Positions 12,072 through 23,179 of a stretch of DNA of 64,000 bases are shown here, one piece after another. Position 1 is the first letter of the stretch, and every line of letters begins with the position of its first letter. The position numbers and the translations under genes are program-made. The notes beneath the pieces were generated by a model. It was not told where the DNA came from and did no database searches. It saw only the letters and a program-made list of their open reading frames with translations. Origin of the DNA: Argentina anserina (lineage: Eukaryota; Streptophyta; Magnoliopsida; Rosales; Rosaceae). The stretch covers positions 4,774,001-4,838,000 of the forward strand of contig NC_065877.1 in assembly GCF_933775445.1 (NCBI RefSeq). The letters run 5' to 3'.

Positions 12072-12346
12072 GTAGGTTGTGTATTTGGTGATCTATCAAT
12101 ATCATCCAGGAGAGATGACTCGACTGCAACGGACCCCCATCACATGCTTTTCGGTATTGATATGTCACTGCGTACGCAAGAGTGTTAGGAGCCACGCCAT
12201 AAGGTTTAGTCCTCTAGTAAAGTATTGTGACAATACTTCGATGATTCACCTTCTTTCTGAAATCTTAAGTTAATTTATGTTGGATCTATTTTATTCGGAT
12301 TCAAGACTTCACATGTATTGACTAAGTGTTTAAATATTTCAAGGTG

Positions 12347-13311
12347 ATGAATTTGGAGAAGGGCCGTGCACAAGACCGAGGACGGGCGAGAGACCGAGGT
12401 CGAGCTAGGGTTGGAGGCCGAGTCCGCAATGTGGATAATCTCTATGAAGAGGTAGCGCCAAAGGAAGAACAGGTTATCCCCGCAGCAGTTATTAGAGACG
12501 ATGGTAGTGTGCTAAAGCTGATGAAGGACATCAGTAGTCTGTCAGTGCCATCATTTCATGGGGCCTGGATCATATGGTAGCGGATCACTGGATTGAGAGT
12601 ATGGAAACCTACTTTGAGATGATGGCGTGCTCTGAGATAGAGAAAAGGATGATAGCCACATTCTTCTTAAAGGATGATGCTATGGATTGGTGGAAGAGCA
12701 CGAGGCAGACCTTGACCAGGGACGGTTTCACGGCACTCTTTCGAGAAAAGTACTTTCCAGCTACAGTGCAGGAGGATTTAGAACTTGAGTTCCTTGAGCT
12801 AGTACAAGGAGATATGACTGTCAGGGAGTATGAGGCCCATTTTACACAGTTGTATTGGTTTGTCAGACCAATGGGTCCAACCTCCTTAGCCTAGAAATTT
12901 CTACGGGGACTTAAGCAAGAGTACAAGACCATCATGTCAGCACTTTGTCTGTCTACCAAGGAGTTGATGTATGAGAGTGCCCTGAATTTGGAACAAGCGA
13001 ATAAGACTCACGGAGGAGATGTGGAAAATAGAGATACTAGAGGAAAAGACAAGGCAATCAGTTCAGGCAACGGGTCCTCAAGACCAAGAGGTGGATCTTG
13101 GAAAAGACCGAGAACCCATTACCAGATTCCGGCTATGGCAGCATCGCCATCTACTAGGACTGCACTTGTTAGACAGTTAGCTTTTGTAAGGTGTTTCTTT
13201 TGCAATGAAATGGGGCACTACGCCACAACTTGTCCGAAATCGAAGAGAGCAGGCTGCTTTAAGTGTGGGCAAGTGGGACATATGGCTAGAGACTGCACCC
13301 GACCCCCGTAG
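12347..13311 (+). pseudogene. Chromovirus gag, disrupted
   Basis: The frame opens at ATG 12347 with an arginine/glycine-rich N-terminus. It shifts near 12575 into the retrotransposon gag domain (WIESMETYFEMM, DDAMDWWK, FREKYFP), has a nonsense TAG at 12892-12894, and continues in frame to two CCHC zinc knuckles (CFFCNEMGHYATTC and CFKCGQVGHMARDC) near the C-terminus. Gag packages element RNA into particles. The frame change plus the stop mean no full protein can be made. Confidence 0.9.
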
Positions 13312-13340
13312 GGTAGACAGGAATATCAGCAGATACAGGA

Positions 13341-14394
13341 GTGGAATGTACTTTATCTATTTTTGACTACCTTGCTAGGGTACTGTTTGACACAAGAGCA
13401 TCACATTCTTTTATTGCTAGTTCAGTAGTGAAGATGCTAGGATTGATTCCCACATCTCTTGGGAACTCTTTATGTGTCACTTCACCTCTTGGAGTGTCCA
13501 TCGAATTGGAGACAATATGCAAGGCTTGTCCTATTGTGATTGGAGGTAGAGAATTCTCTGCTTCTTTAATAGTGATTCCGGACCACACCTATGATGTGAT
13601 CCTAGGAATTGATTAGTTGAGGCCGTAGCACGCATTGATTGATTGCTTTGACATGGTAGTGTTCTTCCATAAGCCCGGAGAACTAGTGTTTCGTTATCGT
13701 TGCCTCAAGTCAGATAATGCCACGAGGATATGAGTTTTGACATATGTGGAATCTGTAGATCAGAAAGTAACTATTGCAGACATTGTGGTAGTATCTGAGT
13801 ATAGTCAGGTGTTCCAAGAGATACCAGGGTTACCTCCTCGAAGAGTTGTAGATTTCTGCATAGATGTGGTACCCGGTACGGCACCAGTGTCAAAGGCGCC
13901 TTACAAACTGGAACAAAACGAACTTAAAGAGTTGAAGGTGCAGATAGATGAACTATTAGACCAAGGGTTCATTACACCTAGCGTCTCACCTTGGGGTGCA
14001 CCGGTTCTGTTCGTGAATAAGAAAGATGGTTCTTTGCGGTTATGTGTGGACTACAAGGAACTGAATAAGGTGACCATCAAGAATAGGTATCCCTTGCATA
14101 GGATTGATGAATTGTTCAATAAGCTTAGAGGGGCTACGGTATTCTCTAAGATTTATTTGATATCCGGATACCATCAACTCAGGGTGAAGGAAGAAGATAT
14201 ATCGAAGACAGCTTCCAGGACCCGGTATGGACACTATAAGTTTGTGGTCATGCCCTTTGGCGTGACAAATGCACCGGCTATCTTTATGAGTTTGATGAGC
14301 CAAATATTTAGCCCGTACTTGGATGAGTTTGTTGTAGTTTTTGTGGACAACATTCTGATATACTCCAAGTCTCAAGAAGAGCGTGTGGTGCATC
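13341..14394 (+). pseudogene. Chromovirus protease and N-terminal half of reverse transcriptase, disrupted
   Basis: The aspartic protease motif is present but altered: DTRASHSFI where the family has DTGASHSFI. The domain ends at a TAG replacing the expected Trp after LGID (13614-13616). Reverse transcriptase then runs from about 13737: [62 protein letters not shown]. The active-site motif reads FVDNILIYS, so the second catalytic aspartate of (Y/F)xDD is Asn. The frame is interrupted after VVHL by the solo LTR at 14395. Confidence 0.9.
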
Positions 14395-15599
14395 TGATAT
14401 GTTCACAATGTGTTATACTTTTAGGCCTCGTAATCGTGATATCTATGTCTAGTTCTTCATGTTTTTGGTTCATTTACTTAACTTGATGTCATGTAGTTGT
14501 GAAGAGCAAATATGAGAGCCCAATCCATATTTTTTTGGAGTCCAACCCGTACTGCAATACCCTATTGGAGTCAAAATCATCAAAGCCTTGTGCAAGAAGG
14601 AAAAGATGTGCTTATATATATAAGATTGTGACAAGGACAGGGAGGGGGGACGAAGACCATTCCATAACAGAGGGAGAAAAAAGTGTTGCTGCCATCACAA
14701 CCCTTCCTTACTCATTCATTCAGTTTTCTTATGTTTTTAATATATTTGCTATGTTTTCTAAAAAGCATGAGTAGCTAAACTCCTTTTCTAGGGCTAGGAT
14801 GAGGCCCTAGCATGACTGTCTACATGTTTTGATATTCAATTGATGGATTGCTAGTTTCTTTTAGATAAATTCTTAATCTCTACATGATTTGTTGCTTATG
14901 TTAAAGTTCTATTGATTCGCGACCTTTAGACTTTGCATCTAGCTATTAGAAGAAGAATTTGAGGCGTACTTGCAATATAATTCTATTTAGCTTCTTGAGA
15001 TTAAGTATTGTGAATTACATTATTGCCGTAACTGGAGTAGTGGTTTGCATGATTCCCTTGTTTTCTAAACTTAATGAGTCCTATGTGTTAAATTTATGCC
15101 GTACATGGATAGATTGCATGTTAGGATATACGACCTCTGTCGTACCTGAAGAGTATCATACGTAAGGAAAACTTGGTCTAAGTGTCGTACCTGGACTTAG
15201 ATACGGGAATTTTTATCTTTAGAATCGAAAGAATCCGTTAGTTATGTCAGACAGTAGATAAGATTGTTTGTGGTTGATTCCGACACCCTAGGCTCATCAT
15301 CATCATATAATCACTTCTGATCTTTAGACTTAGTTTGTTTTCACACTTGGTAACTTTGTTTTCTAGTTAGTTTCTTGTTATATTCAAGTCTCTCAAAATC
15401 CAAAAATCATAAGAACAATTTTATTTAGAGTCGCTTTGTTTGTTTTAGTTCTTGTGTGTTTCTTGATTTAAATGTTTTTAGTAGTGAGTAATTTAGGTTT
15501 TCATACTTTGAATTAGGCTAATATCCTCGTGGGAACGACAACCCCTCTCTTCCATATACTATATTACATCCACCCTGTATACTTGCGGAAACTACATCA
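14395..15599 (+). mobile_element. Foreign solo LTR inserted in the chromovirus reverse transcriptase
   Basis: This 1205-bp insert starts TGATATGTTC and ends ACTACATCA. It is flanked by identical 5-mers GCATC at 14390-14394 and 15600-15604. Removing it and one duplicate rejoins the reverse transcriptase frame exactly (…VVHL then RTVLQTL…). It has a TATA-like TATATATATAAG near 14616 and a tail GTGGGAACGACAACC near 15529. It is unlike the host element's own LTRs and has no coding region. The tail style resembles large Ty3/gypsy LTRs, but I cannot name the family. Confidence 0.88.
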
Positions 15600-17436
15600 G
15601 CATCTGAGAACGGTGTTACAGACCTTAAAGGAAGCAAGATTGTACACCAAACTTGAGAAGTGTGAGTTCTGGAAGGAAGAAGTCAAGTTTCTTAGTCACG
15701 TAGTCTCAAATGAGGGTGTACTAGTATACCAGTCAAAAGTAGAGGCAGTGAAGAGTTGGTGTCGTCCAAAGAACCCTACTGAGATTCGTAGTTTCCTTGG
15801 CTTGGCAGGTTACTACAGAAGGGTCATTGAAGGGTTCTCTAGTATTTCATCATCGTTGACCAAGTTGTTCAAGAAGGACGTCAAGTTTGTGTGGACAGAA
15901 ACATGTGAGGAGACCTTCAACAAACTAAAGACTAGCTTGACTACGGCTCCAGTGTTGAAAATTCCCACTAGTGGGGGCGGCTATGTCATTTATAGTGATG
16001 TTTCGCTCCAAGGCTTAGGTTGTGTGTTGATGCAGCATGTAGGAGTGGTTGCGTATGGCTCTAGACAATTAAAGGTCCATGAAAAGAACTACATCGCTCA
16101 CAATTTTGAGCTCGCTGCAGTTATTTTTGCCTTGAAGATTTGGAGACATTACTTGTATGGTGAGAAATTTCAACTCTTTTCTGATCATAAGAGTTTGAAG
16201 TACATATTCTCACAGAATGAATTGAATATGAGGCAAAGGAGATGGATGAAACTCCTCAAGGATTATGACTTCACATTAGAGTATCACCCTGGGAAATCAA
16301 ACGTGGTGGCCGATGCCTTGAGCAAGAAATCGAGAGGTGTGATAGCTTCTCTTATCGTTCAAAAATGGATTATGCTTGCAACTGCATCGGAATTTGACTT
16401 GGTGCCATCGGGAAGAGAACTAAAGGTCTTTCTTGGTAGTGTCTCTGTACAACCTACATTAATCTCAAGGATCATTCATGGTCAGGCACAAGATAAATTC
16501 TCACAAGCTAAGTTGGCAGACCTCGTAGTTGATACGCTTGATGAATGTCCATCCGAGTGGAGAGTTGGACCCGATGGAGGGTTGAGGTTTGGGACAAGAT
16601 TGTGCATTCCAGATTGTACTGATCTCAAGGAGGAGGTCCTTCGCACATCACACCGATCTTGTTATATAGTACATCTAGGGAACACCAAGATGTACAAGGA
16701 TCTATACATGCAATTCTGGTGGAACGGGATGAAGAAAGACGTGGCTGAATTTGTATCAAAGTGTCTTACATGTCAGCAAGTGAAAGCTGAACATCAACGA
16801 CCTGCTGGCATGTTGAAGCCATTGACTATTCCTCTTTGGAAGTGGGAACATATATATATGGATTTTGTGACTGGACTACCTAAGTCCAAGAAGGGTCACG
16901 ATGCAAAATGGGTGATTGTCGATCGGTTGATGAAGTCGGCATATTTTCTTCCAGTGTCAATGAAGTACTCATTGGACATGCTAGGGAAACTATATGTGGA
17001 TGAGATAGTGAGACTCCACGGAGCTCCGGTGTCTATTGTTTCCGACCGAGATGCATGCTTCACATCAAAGTTCTGGGGTGGTTTACAGAAAGCTCTGGGT
17101 ACTACCTTGGATATGAGTACTACTTTTCATCCTCAAACTGATGGACAGACGGAAAGGGTGAATCAGGTGATGGAGAATATATTGAGAGCTTGTATGTTTG
17201 ATTTTAAAGGAAGTTGTGAGGATCACATGAGGTTGATAGAGTTTCCCTACAACAACAGCTACCATTCTAGCATCGGCATGGCACCTTATGAGGCTCTTTA
17301 TGGTAGACCATGCAGGTCACCTATCTGTTGGGCCGAAATAGGTGACGAAGCATTAATGGGCCCAAAGGTGGTTCAAGAAACCACAGAGAAGATCTCAATC
17401 ATTCCAGATAGGATCCGTACCGCACAGAGTAGATAG
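15600..17436 (+). pseudogene. Chromovirus reverse transcriptase C-terminal part, RNase H and integrase
   Basis: One open frame covers the reverse transcriptase thumb (KCEFWKEEVKFLSHVV, FLGLAGYYRRVI), RNase H (YSDVSLQGLGCVLM, SDHKSLKYIF, YHPGKSNVVADALS), the integrase zinc-binding HHCC region (ending CLTCQQVKAEH) and the DDE core (MDFVTGLPKSKKG, VSDRDACFTSKFW, HPQTDGQTERVNQ). The frame is intact here but ends at a premature TAG (17434-17436) before the integrase C-terminus. The frame's ATG-less start in the inserted LTR is an artefact of the insertion. Confidence 0.92.
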
Positions 17437-17900
17437 AAGAGCTATGCTGACTTAAAGAGGAGACACGTGGAATTTAAGATCGGCGATCATGTGTTCTTAA
17501 AAGTCTCACCTATGAGGGGTGTAGTAAGATTTGGCAAGAAATAAAAGTTAGCTCCGAGGTATGTTGGGCCATTTGAGATTCTGGAGAAGGTAGGAGAACT
17601 AGCATATCGACTAGCCTTGCCTACTAGCATGTCTGGTGTTACAACGTCTTCCACATTTATATGTTGAGAAGGTATGTGCCAAATGAGTTGCATGTGATTG
17701 ATCATAGCTCCATAGAGGTGAAAGAAAATGACACATTTGTTATTGAGCCGGTTCGTATTCTGGATAGATCCACAAAAAAGCTCTGGAGGAAAGAAGTAGA
17801 GCTAGTCAAGGTGTTGTGGAACCAGCATGATGAGGGCGATGCATCTTGGGAACTAGAGTCAGATATGAAGACAAGATATCCGCAGTTGTTTGTTGAGTAG
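17437..17900 (+). pseudogene. Integrase C-terminal region with chromodomain, disrupted
   Basis: After the stop at 17436 the protein continues as KSYADLKRRHVEF and GDHVFLKVSPMRG, has another stop near 17542, then LAPRYVGPFEILEKVG, then shifts frame near 17640. The last segment ends WNQHDEGDASWELESDMKT. That is the C-terminal chromodomain of chromoviruses, which targets insertion to marked chromatin. Confidence 0.88.
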
Positions 17901-17930
17901 AAAACTTGAATTTTGGGACGAATTTCCTTT

Positions 17931-17941
17931 AAGGGGGTAGA
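17931..17941 (+). other. Polypurine tract
   Basis: AAGGGGGTAGA directly precedes the 3' LTR (TGTAATGACC at 17943), the expected plus-strand priming site. Confidence 0.85.
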
Positions 17942-17942
17942 T

Positions 17943-20498
17943 TGTAATGACCCGATTTTTTCGGAAACAAATTATTTGAATTTTTAGAAATTAACAAAGT
18001 TTGTAAATTTAATAAACCGCATTTGTTTCGCTTCATGACCTTGTTAAATCGAAAACGGAACCGTTGTTGGAAATCTAAATTGGAAAAACGTTACGTTCCG
18101 CAACGCGAGAGTCGACTTTTACTCTGTCGCTCGTTTCCGAAAACTTCCTTCACGAAAGTTATAGAGCTCGTCAATACGAGTTCGTGGACATGTCACGTGT
18201 TCTAATCGGACATCATACATGAAAGTTATTAACGACATAAGTTAGTTTCCAATTTTAGAAAAGGGTATAAAATGGAAATTTTAGAGAATATGGTTTCCAT
18301 TTTCGGAAACCCCTCACCCGCCTCCCTCCCTCTTTCTCTCTCTTCTCTCTCTCTCTCTCTCTCTCTCTTTCTCCCCGATCTCTCCCTCCCTCAGAAAACA
18401 TCGCTAGTGATCTCGCCGACCAGACCTCCGAGGCTCTCACCGCCTCGCCCAAAAGCTTCGCACGGTCCACCGCAGCGACCCTTGAGCTCGACACACTTTC
18501 GTTCGCCGCCGTGAAGCCCTCACTACAACCCGAGCCCCTTTGAGTTCCGCCGCCGTTCAAACCCCGCTCCCGCCGATGCAAGCTCTCGGCTCTCATCCCT
18601 CTCCACCCTCCGACGCCGCATGCGAGTGATTGAGACTCGATTCGAGCCGCAACACACCCTCTTGAGGAATCGAGCACCGTTGGCGATCCAAGCTTCTCTG
18701 GCACCATTTCTGATTTCTTAGCTTCAATCTAGGTAAGGGTTCATTCGATTTGATGGTTGTGATGATTGTAAATGAAATTTGGGTTGAATTGAGGAGATTT
18801 GGAGGAGGGGAGAGTCATGCCGCCGCCTTAGGCGGCGCATGAGGGAAAGTGAGGGGTGCAGGAGACGGCCTTGGAGGGGAAAAAGGTTAGGAAAGGAGGG
18901 GATTTGGGCGGCGGTGGGCAAGCCACGTGCGGCGGCACTTGAACATTGATTTTTCAAACAGTAATTTTTTGTAAAAAAGTGATTTCTGTACGGTGAAAGT
19001 AAAAAGTAATTCACAAACAGTAAATGTAAAATTATTTTACGTACGGTGAATGTAAAAGTATTTTACGTACAGTAAATGTGAAGTAAATTTTGAATGGTAA
19101 ATTGGTGATTAGTATTTACTGACTGTATTTACTATGCAAAGTAATACATGGACAGTACGTATATGAATAGTAATACATAAACAGTACGAATATGAAAAGT
19201 AATACGTAGATAGTACATATATGAACAGTAATACGTGAATAGTAATTTACGTAAACAATATTTTCGTAAAAAAAAACCGACCATTGCTGAACAGTAAAAC
19301 ATTAATATTGTTTCGACATTTGAGGTTATACGTAATGTTTCTAATCACTTCTTCTTCAATCTAGGTGATCGATTAATCGAGTGAATGAATTGCTTTCAGT
19401 ATTGTGGGAAATACGCTCAGGAAACTAAGGTGAGTAAAATCTCACAGTTACGAATCTACCTTTAGCGGAGATTCATAATTACACATATTTAAAAAGATTG
19501 AACTAAGATATGTACGTGATATAGTGGGTTGTGTATGTGTATAATTAGTAAAATTGATACATATATATGGGTTACTATATTATGTATTGTCATATTTCCG
19601 TTTGCAAAATAAGTTTATTTATAGCATCGATATTTATTTATTTGAGCATGTCACTTGGTTTTGTACAATAACATGTGATGATTGTTTTGTACGTGATTTT
19701 AACTTGAGTTATGTTAAAACGTTTTTGTTGTCTTCAGACATGTTTTCGGACATGTTGGCATGTCGGAACCTAGCCTTGGCCGGGCGACAATTACGATACA
19801 GTTAGAGCTATAGTCTGTCTGCCGGTGTACTGGCATGAGAGGTAACAGATGGGTTACCGGCTTATGAGTACCCACATTTTTTGGATTATTGGGTGACATA
19901 TGGGTTGCCCAATGGCCGTTGGTCTACTGCATAAGGGGTAACGGATGAGTACATGGGTCTCATGAGTACCCGTATTATAAATGTAATTGGGTAAACATAT
20001 GGGCTGCCTGATTTCTCATGAGCACTTATATTTTCAAATATTATTGAACAACCAGATGAGCTGTCCTTTGATTCATGAGTACATTTATAATTGGATGTTT
20101 CAATATTTACTCTCGTATTACTATGCATGTATTTTGTTTTCTACTCATACGAGCTACAAAGCTTACCGAGTTTGTGTTTTGCAATCCCGGTGCAACTATT
20201 CGATGGTGTAGGGGATAGTTCCGCATGTATGGATTAGCAGAATCGACGTACGACTCTGAAGACTTCGAAGTAGCCTTATTTTATTTTGTGGTGAGGATTG
20301 AGAGGATTTTTACATTTCCATTTGATATAATGCTTGAATTATAAATTTAGGTTGTAATAATCTATTCGACTGAGTTGTACTATGGACTCAGTGATTATCC
20401 GCTGTGACGATAAGATGATTTTGATTTATTGAGATTGTTTTAGAGTTTTTCATGCTTCGACTTTCGAGTTTCATGCTCGAAATATCGGAGTCGTGACA
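17943..20498 (+). repeat. 3' LTR of the chromovirus (2556 bp)
   Basis: Starts TGTAATGACC and ends GTCGTGACA. It retains the 583-bp section lost from the 5' LTR, but lost about 115 bp of GC-rich sequence near 18924 (joined at GCCACG). It contains a CT microsatellite at about 18343-18368. Confidence 0.92.
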
Positions 20499-20503
20499 AA
20501 TAT

Positions 20504-21335
20504 CTCTCTCTAGGCGGATCTATAAATTACTATTAGACTCAACCATAATATCCATAACGTACCTCATCATACAAGTTTTTTAACAATAACTGGATGTCGG
20601 TAAGACAATACCGGAAAATCACATTTCCGGCCTCATCAATATGGCTCCACAACAAACCTTGAAGACATTTGTTTCACATTAAAAAATACGTAAATGAGAG
20701 GGTTCCTTATAAAATGAACCCTCCTCCTATTTAGAAAAGATCTTTTCTACTTGTATAATTAAGGGTTATTTGCCTACACCTACTAGCTTCAAGTAGAATA
20801 GTCTACCCCAAAAGAGGGAGATGAATCACTATACTTCTTGTGCTCAAGCTAACACTAACCCACACTCAAATACTCACAAAATAGCTAACTAAGTGGATTA
20901 GCCACTCCAGCAATTCACTACGTTAACACCCACCCAGATTGGCAAACAGAGACACCCAGCCGTCGAATCAGTAATCTCGAAGATCCTCGCAAAAGTTTTC
21001 GATGAAATGCTTTAGAGGTGCTCCCACCTTCTGTTGTTTTTTCAATCAGCGACTTCTTCTTCACAATGAAGAGGTGAGGTTGCAAGTCTGCAACAGCTTA
21101 GTGCAAAATGTTGGAGGCAGGAATTCAGCTCAATTTGTATGAAGAGTTTTTTTTTCTTCTTCTTCTTTCTTTTTTGAAGAACATTTGGTCTGGAGAGTCG
21201 GGGACCTGCATGCATGTCTTTCTCCAGAAACCGACACAAGTTTAATACCACCTAGTGCTAATTAATGTATATGATGGATGCCAGGATTACTAAGTGTCTA
21301 AGTACACCATTTGTAAATGAGTTTATAACATATAA
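20504..21335. other. Intergenic, no recognised gene
   Basis: Low-complexity and AT-rich sequence, with a CTTCTT-rich tract near 21150-21172. Nothing assignable. Confidence 0.45.
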
Positions 21336-22035
21336 TGTCACAGCCCCGAAATTTTGAATGATAAAAATTTGAATTCGAAGCCATGAAAATTCTAAAACAA
21401 TCTCAACTATATTGAAATTATCTGAGTCCACAGCACGATTCAGTCGACTTGAATAATACATAACTAGTTTATACCTCAGTATTATAACCAATGGAAATGT
21501 AAAATTCACTCAATCATCACCACAAACAGAAGAAAGAAATCTTCAGAGTAAGCCCTCCAAATATGTTAATCCCCACATGTACAACTATCTCATACACCAT
21601 CGAATTGGTGCCCCGAGATTGTAAACACAAACCCGGTAAGCTTTTCAGCTCGTATGAGTAAACCAGCAGTATAACATACATCGCATACCAAAGATATATG
21701 ACATATAACATTTAAAGACAAACGTACTCATGTAACACTAGGCAACCCATTTGTTACCCAAAATCATTTAAAAAAAATGGGTACTCATGAGACCCAGGTA
21801 CCCATCTGTTACCTCTCATGCAGTACACCGACAGACACTGGACAACTTATCTGTTACCCAATATCACTAAAAACTATGGGTACTCATGAGACTCAGACAA
21901 CCCATATGTTACCCCTCATGCAGTACACCGACAGACACTGGGCAACCTATCTGGTTACCCAAAATCATTTAAAACATGGGTATTTATGAGACCCAGGTAC
22001 TCATCTGTTACCCCTCATACAGTACACCGACATAC
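21336..22035 (-). repeat. Diverged inverted LTR fragment (R-U5 end only)
   Basis: Begins TGTCACAGCCCCGAAATTTT, the reverse of the family terminus. It is collinear with the inverted LTRs at 30602 and 45616 through the GTAAACACAAACCCGGTAAG block and the GGTAAC/TACTCATGAG repeats. It stops near 22035 without reaching U3. It is more diverged than the other copies. Confidence 0.8.
21778..22030. repeat. About 98-bp tandem repeat, 2.6 copies, within the LTR fragment
   Basis: GGGTACTCATGAGAC recurs at 21779 and 21877, and a variant at about 21977. Each is followed by GTTACC..CTCATGCAGTACACCGACA. Sister LTRs carry fewer, more diverged units, so this is a local expansion. Confidence 0.8.
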
Positions 22036-22571
22036 ACATGGCTTATGGCACTGTTGCAGGTGGCTCTAAATGTTTAATTTCTTCAATTCAACAATCTTTC
22101 ATCAATTCATAGTTCATTCTACGCTCAAGCCTACATTTGGGACCGTTAGGTGTATAATCTTTCAGTTCGATCCTCTGCTTAATCACAGGTCATCGGTGAT
22201 AAACTAGTTGCAACTTCTGAGATGGCGAGTCGGATTTCTTGGCAAAATTCTATAGAGCTCAATAAACTCTTTTCATTTTTCCCCATCTGCTCAAACGAGT
22301 AACAGAGGGAGAAAAGGCTGTAACTTGTAAGTGATGAAGAAAGCATAAGAGAAAAAGAGAACAGAGGCAACATCCTTAAAATTGAAGTACTATTATTGAT
22401 TCTAAATTGACGAACTACATAGGCTGTGACCTAGCAGATGACATACAGAACAAGAACTTAAAGATTCCCACACGAGGAATCTCAAATGGATCTCATAAAC
22501 ACCCATAATTTTATTCTCACGTTAATAATGATACGATCTCTGCGGGCCGAAAAATGACTCCGTCAAGCTCT
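22036..22571. other. Intergenic, 3' flank of an LTP gene
   Basis: No repeat or gene is recognised. Confidence 0.45.
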
Positions 22572-23039
22572 TCATTTCACACTGTACCACAAAAAAGACA
22601 TGAAATTAGCTTCATCGACCTTCATCAGAACGAAAGTAAACAAATAATGGAACATGAAGGAAGTGAAAACAAGTGATATTCTGCAGCTCAATGCTTACTT
22701 GTTGCAGTTGGTGGAAGTGCTGATCTTGTAGGGAACGTTGACACCACACTTGCCGGGAAGACCAGCGGCGAGGCTAGGGTTAAGTCCCTTAATACTTCCA
22801 GCTGCGTTCTTTAGGCAATTGCAAGTTGCTTTGCGGTCGGCAGTGGTCTTGGCCATGCTGTTGAGCTTGCGGACTCCGTTGCAGCAAGCGGCAGGGACAG
22901 CGCCACCACTCTTGACGTAGCTGAAGCACGGTGCCACGTTTGAGGTCACTTGGCCGCAAGTGATGGCCTGTGCGACGGGGACGGCCACCACAATGCACAT
23001 GAGAGCCACCAAAGTAAGCTTCATCACTGCAGATGCCAT
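22572..23039 (-). CDS. Type-1 non-specific lipid transfer protein (allergen-type), 2 exons
   Basis: Predicted CDS is complement(join(22572..22581,22699..23039)), 116 aa. The signal peptide ends PVAQA at residue 25; the mature protein of 91 residues starts ITCGQV. All eight cysteines are present, with [39 protein letters not shown] and NC. A GT at 22698 and an AG at 22583-22582 give a 117-bp intron, the same length as in the 6922-7392 gene. The spliced C-terminus is NCNNVK, whereas the unspliced frame stops at NCNK. It is very close in sequence to the 6922-7392 protein, so the two are recent tandem paralogues now separated by the chromovirus. It is secreted and binds lipids. Confidence 0.94.
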
Positions 23040-23138
23040 AATGCACTATCGAGAAGATAAGGAATTATGTGTAGGAATGGGTTTTCTGATCACTAGAGTT
23101 GGGCGCTTGAGTGAGTTGGAATGGTACTACGGGCTGGG

Positions 23139-23147
23139 TTTATATAG
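23139..23147 (-). promoter_or_regulatory. TATA box of the LTP gene at 22572-23039
   Basis: CTATATAAA on the minus strand, 100-108 bp upstream of the ATG. Confidence 0.65.
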
Positions 23148-23179
23148 AGGGGAGTGGGGTGAGTTTTACTAGCTTAACT

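Larger units (their letters stand above)
10021..20498 (+). mobile_element. Full-length, inactivated Ty3/gypsy chromovirus (Tekay/Del type)
   Basis: The order is 5' LTR, tRNA-iMet primer site, gag, protease, reverse transcriptase, RNase H, integrase, chromodomain tail, polypurine tract and 3' LTR. The flanking 5-mers AGTAT (10016-10020) and AATAT (20499-20503) differ at one base, consistent with an aged target duplication. The two LTRs differ by several indels of 50-580 bp. The coding region has multiple stops, frame changes and lost catalytic residues, and a separate solo LTR sits in reverse transcriptase. It cannot encode its own mobility. Its insertion separates LTP genes 3 and 4 by about 15 kb. 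Confidence 0.93.
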
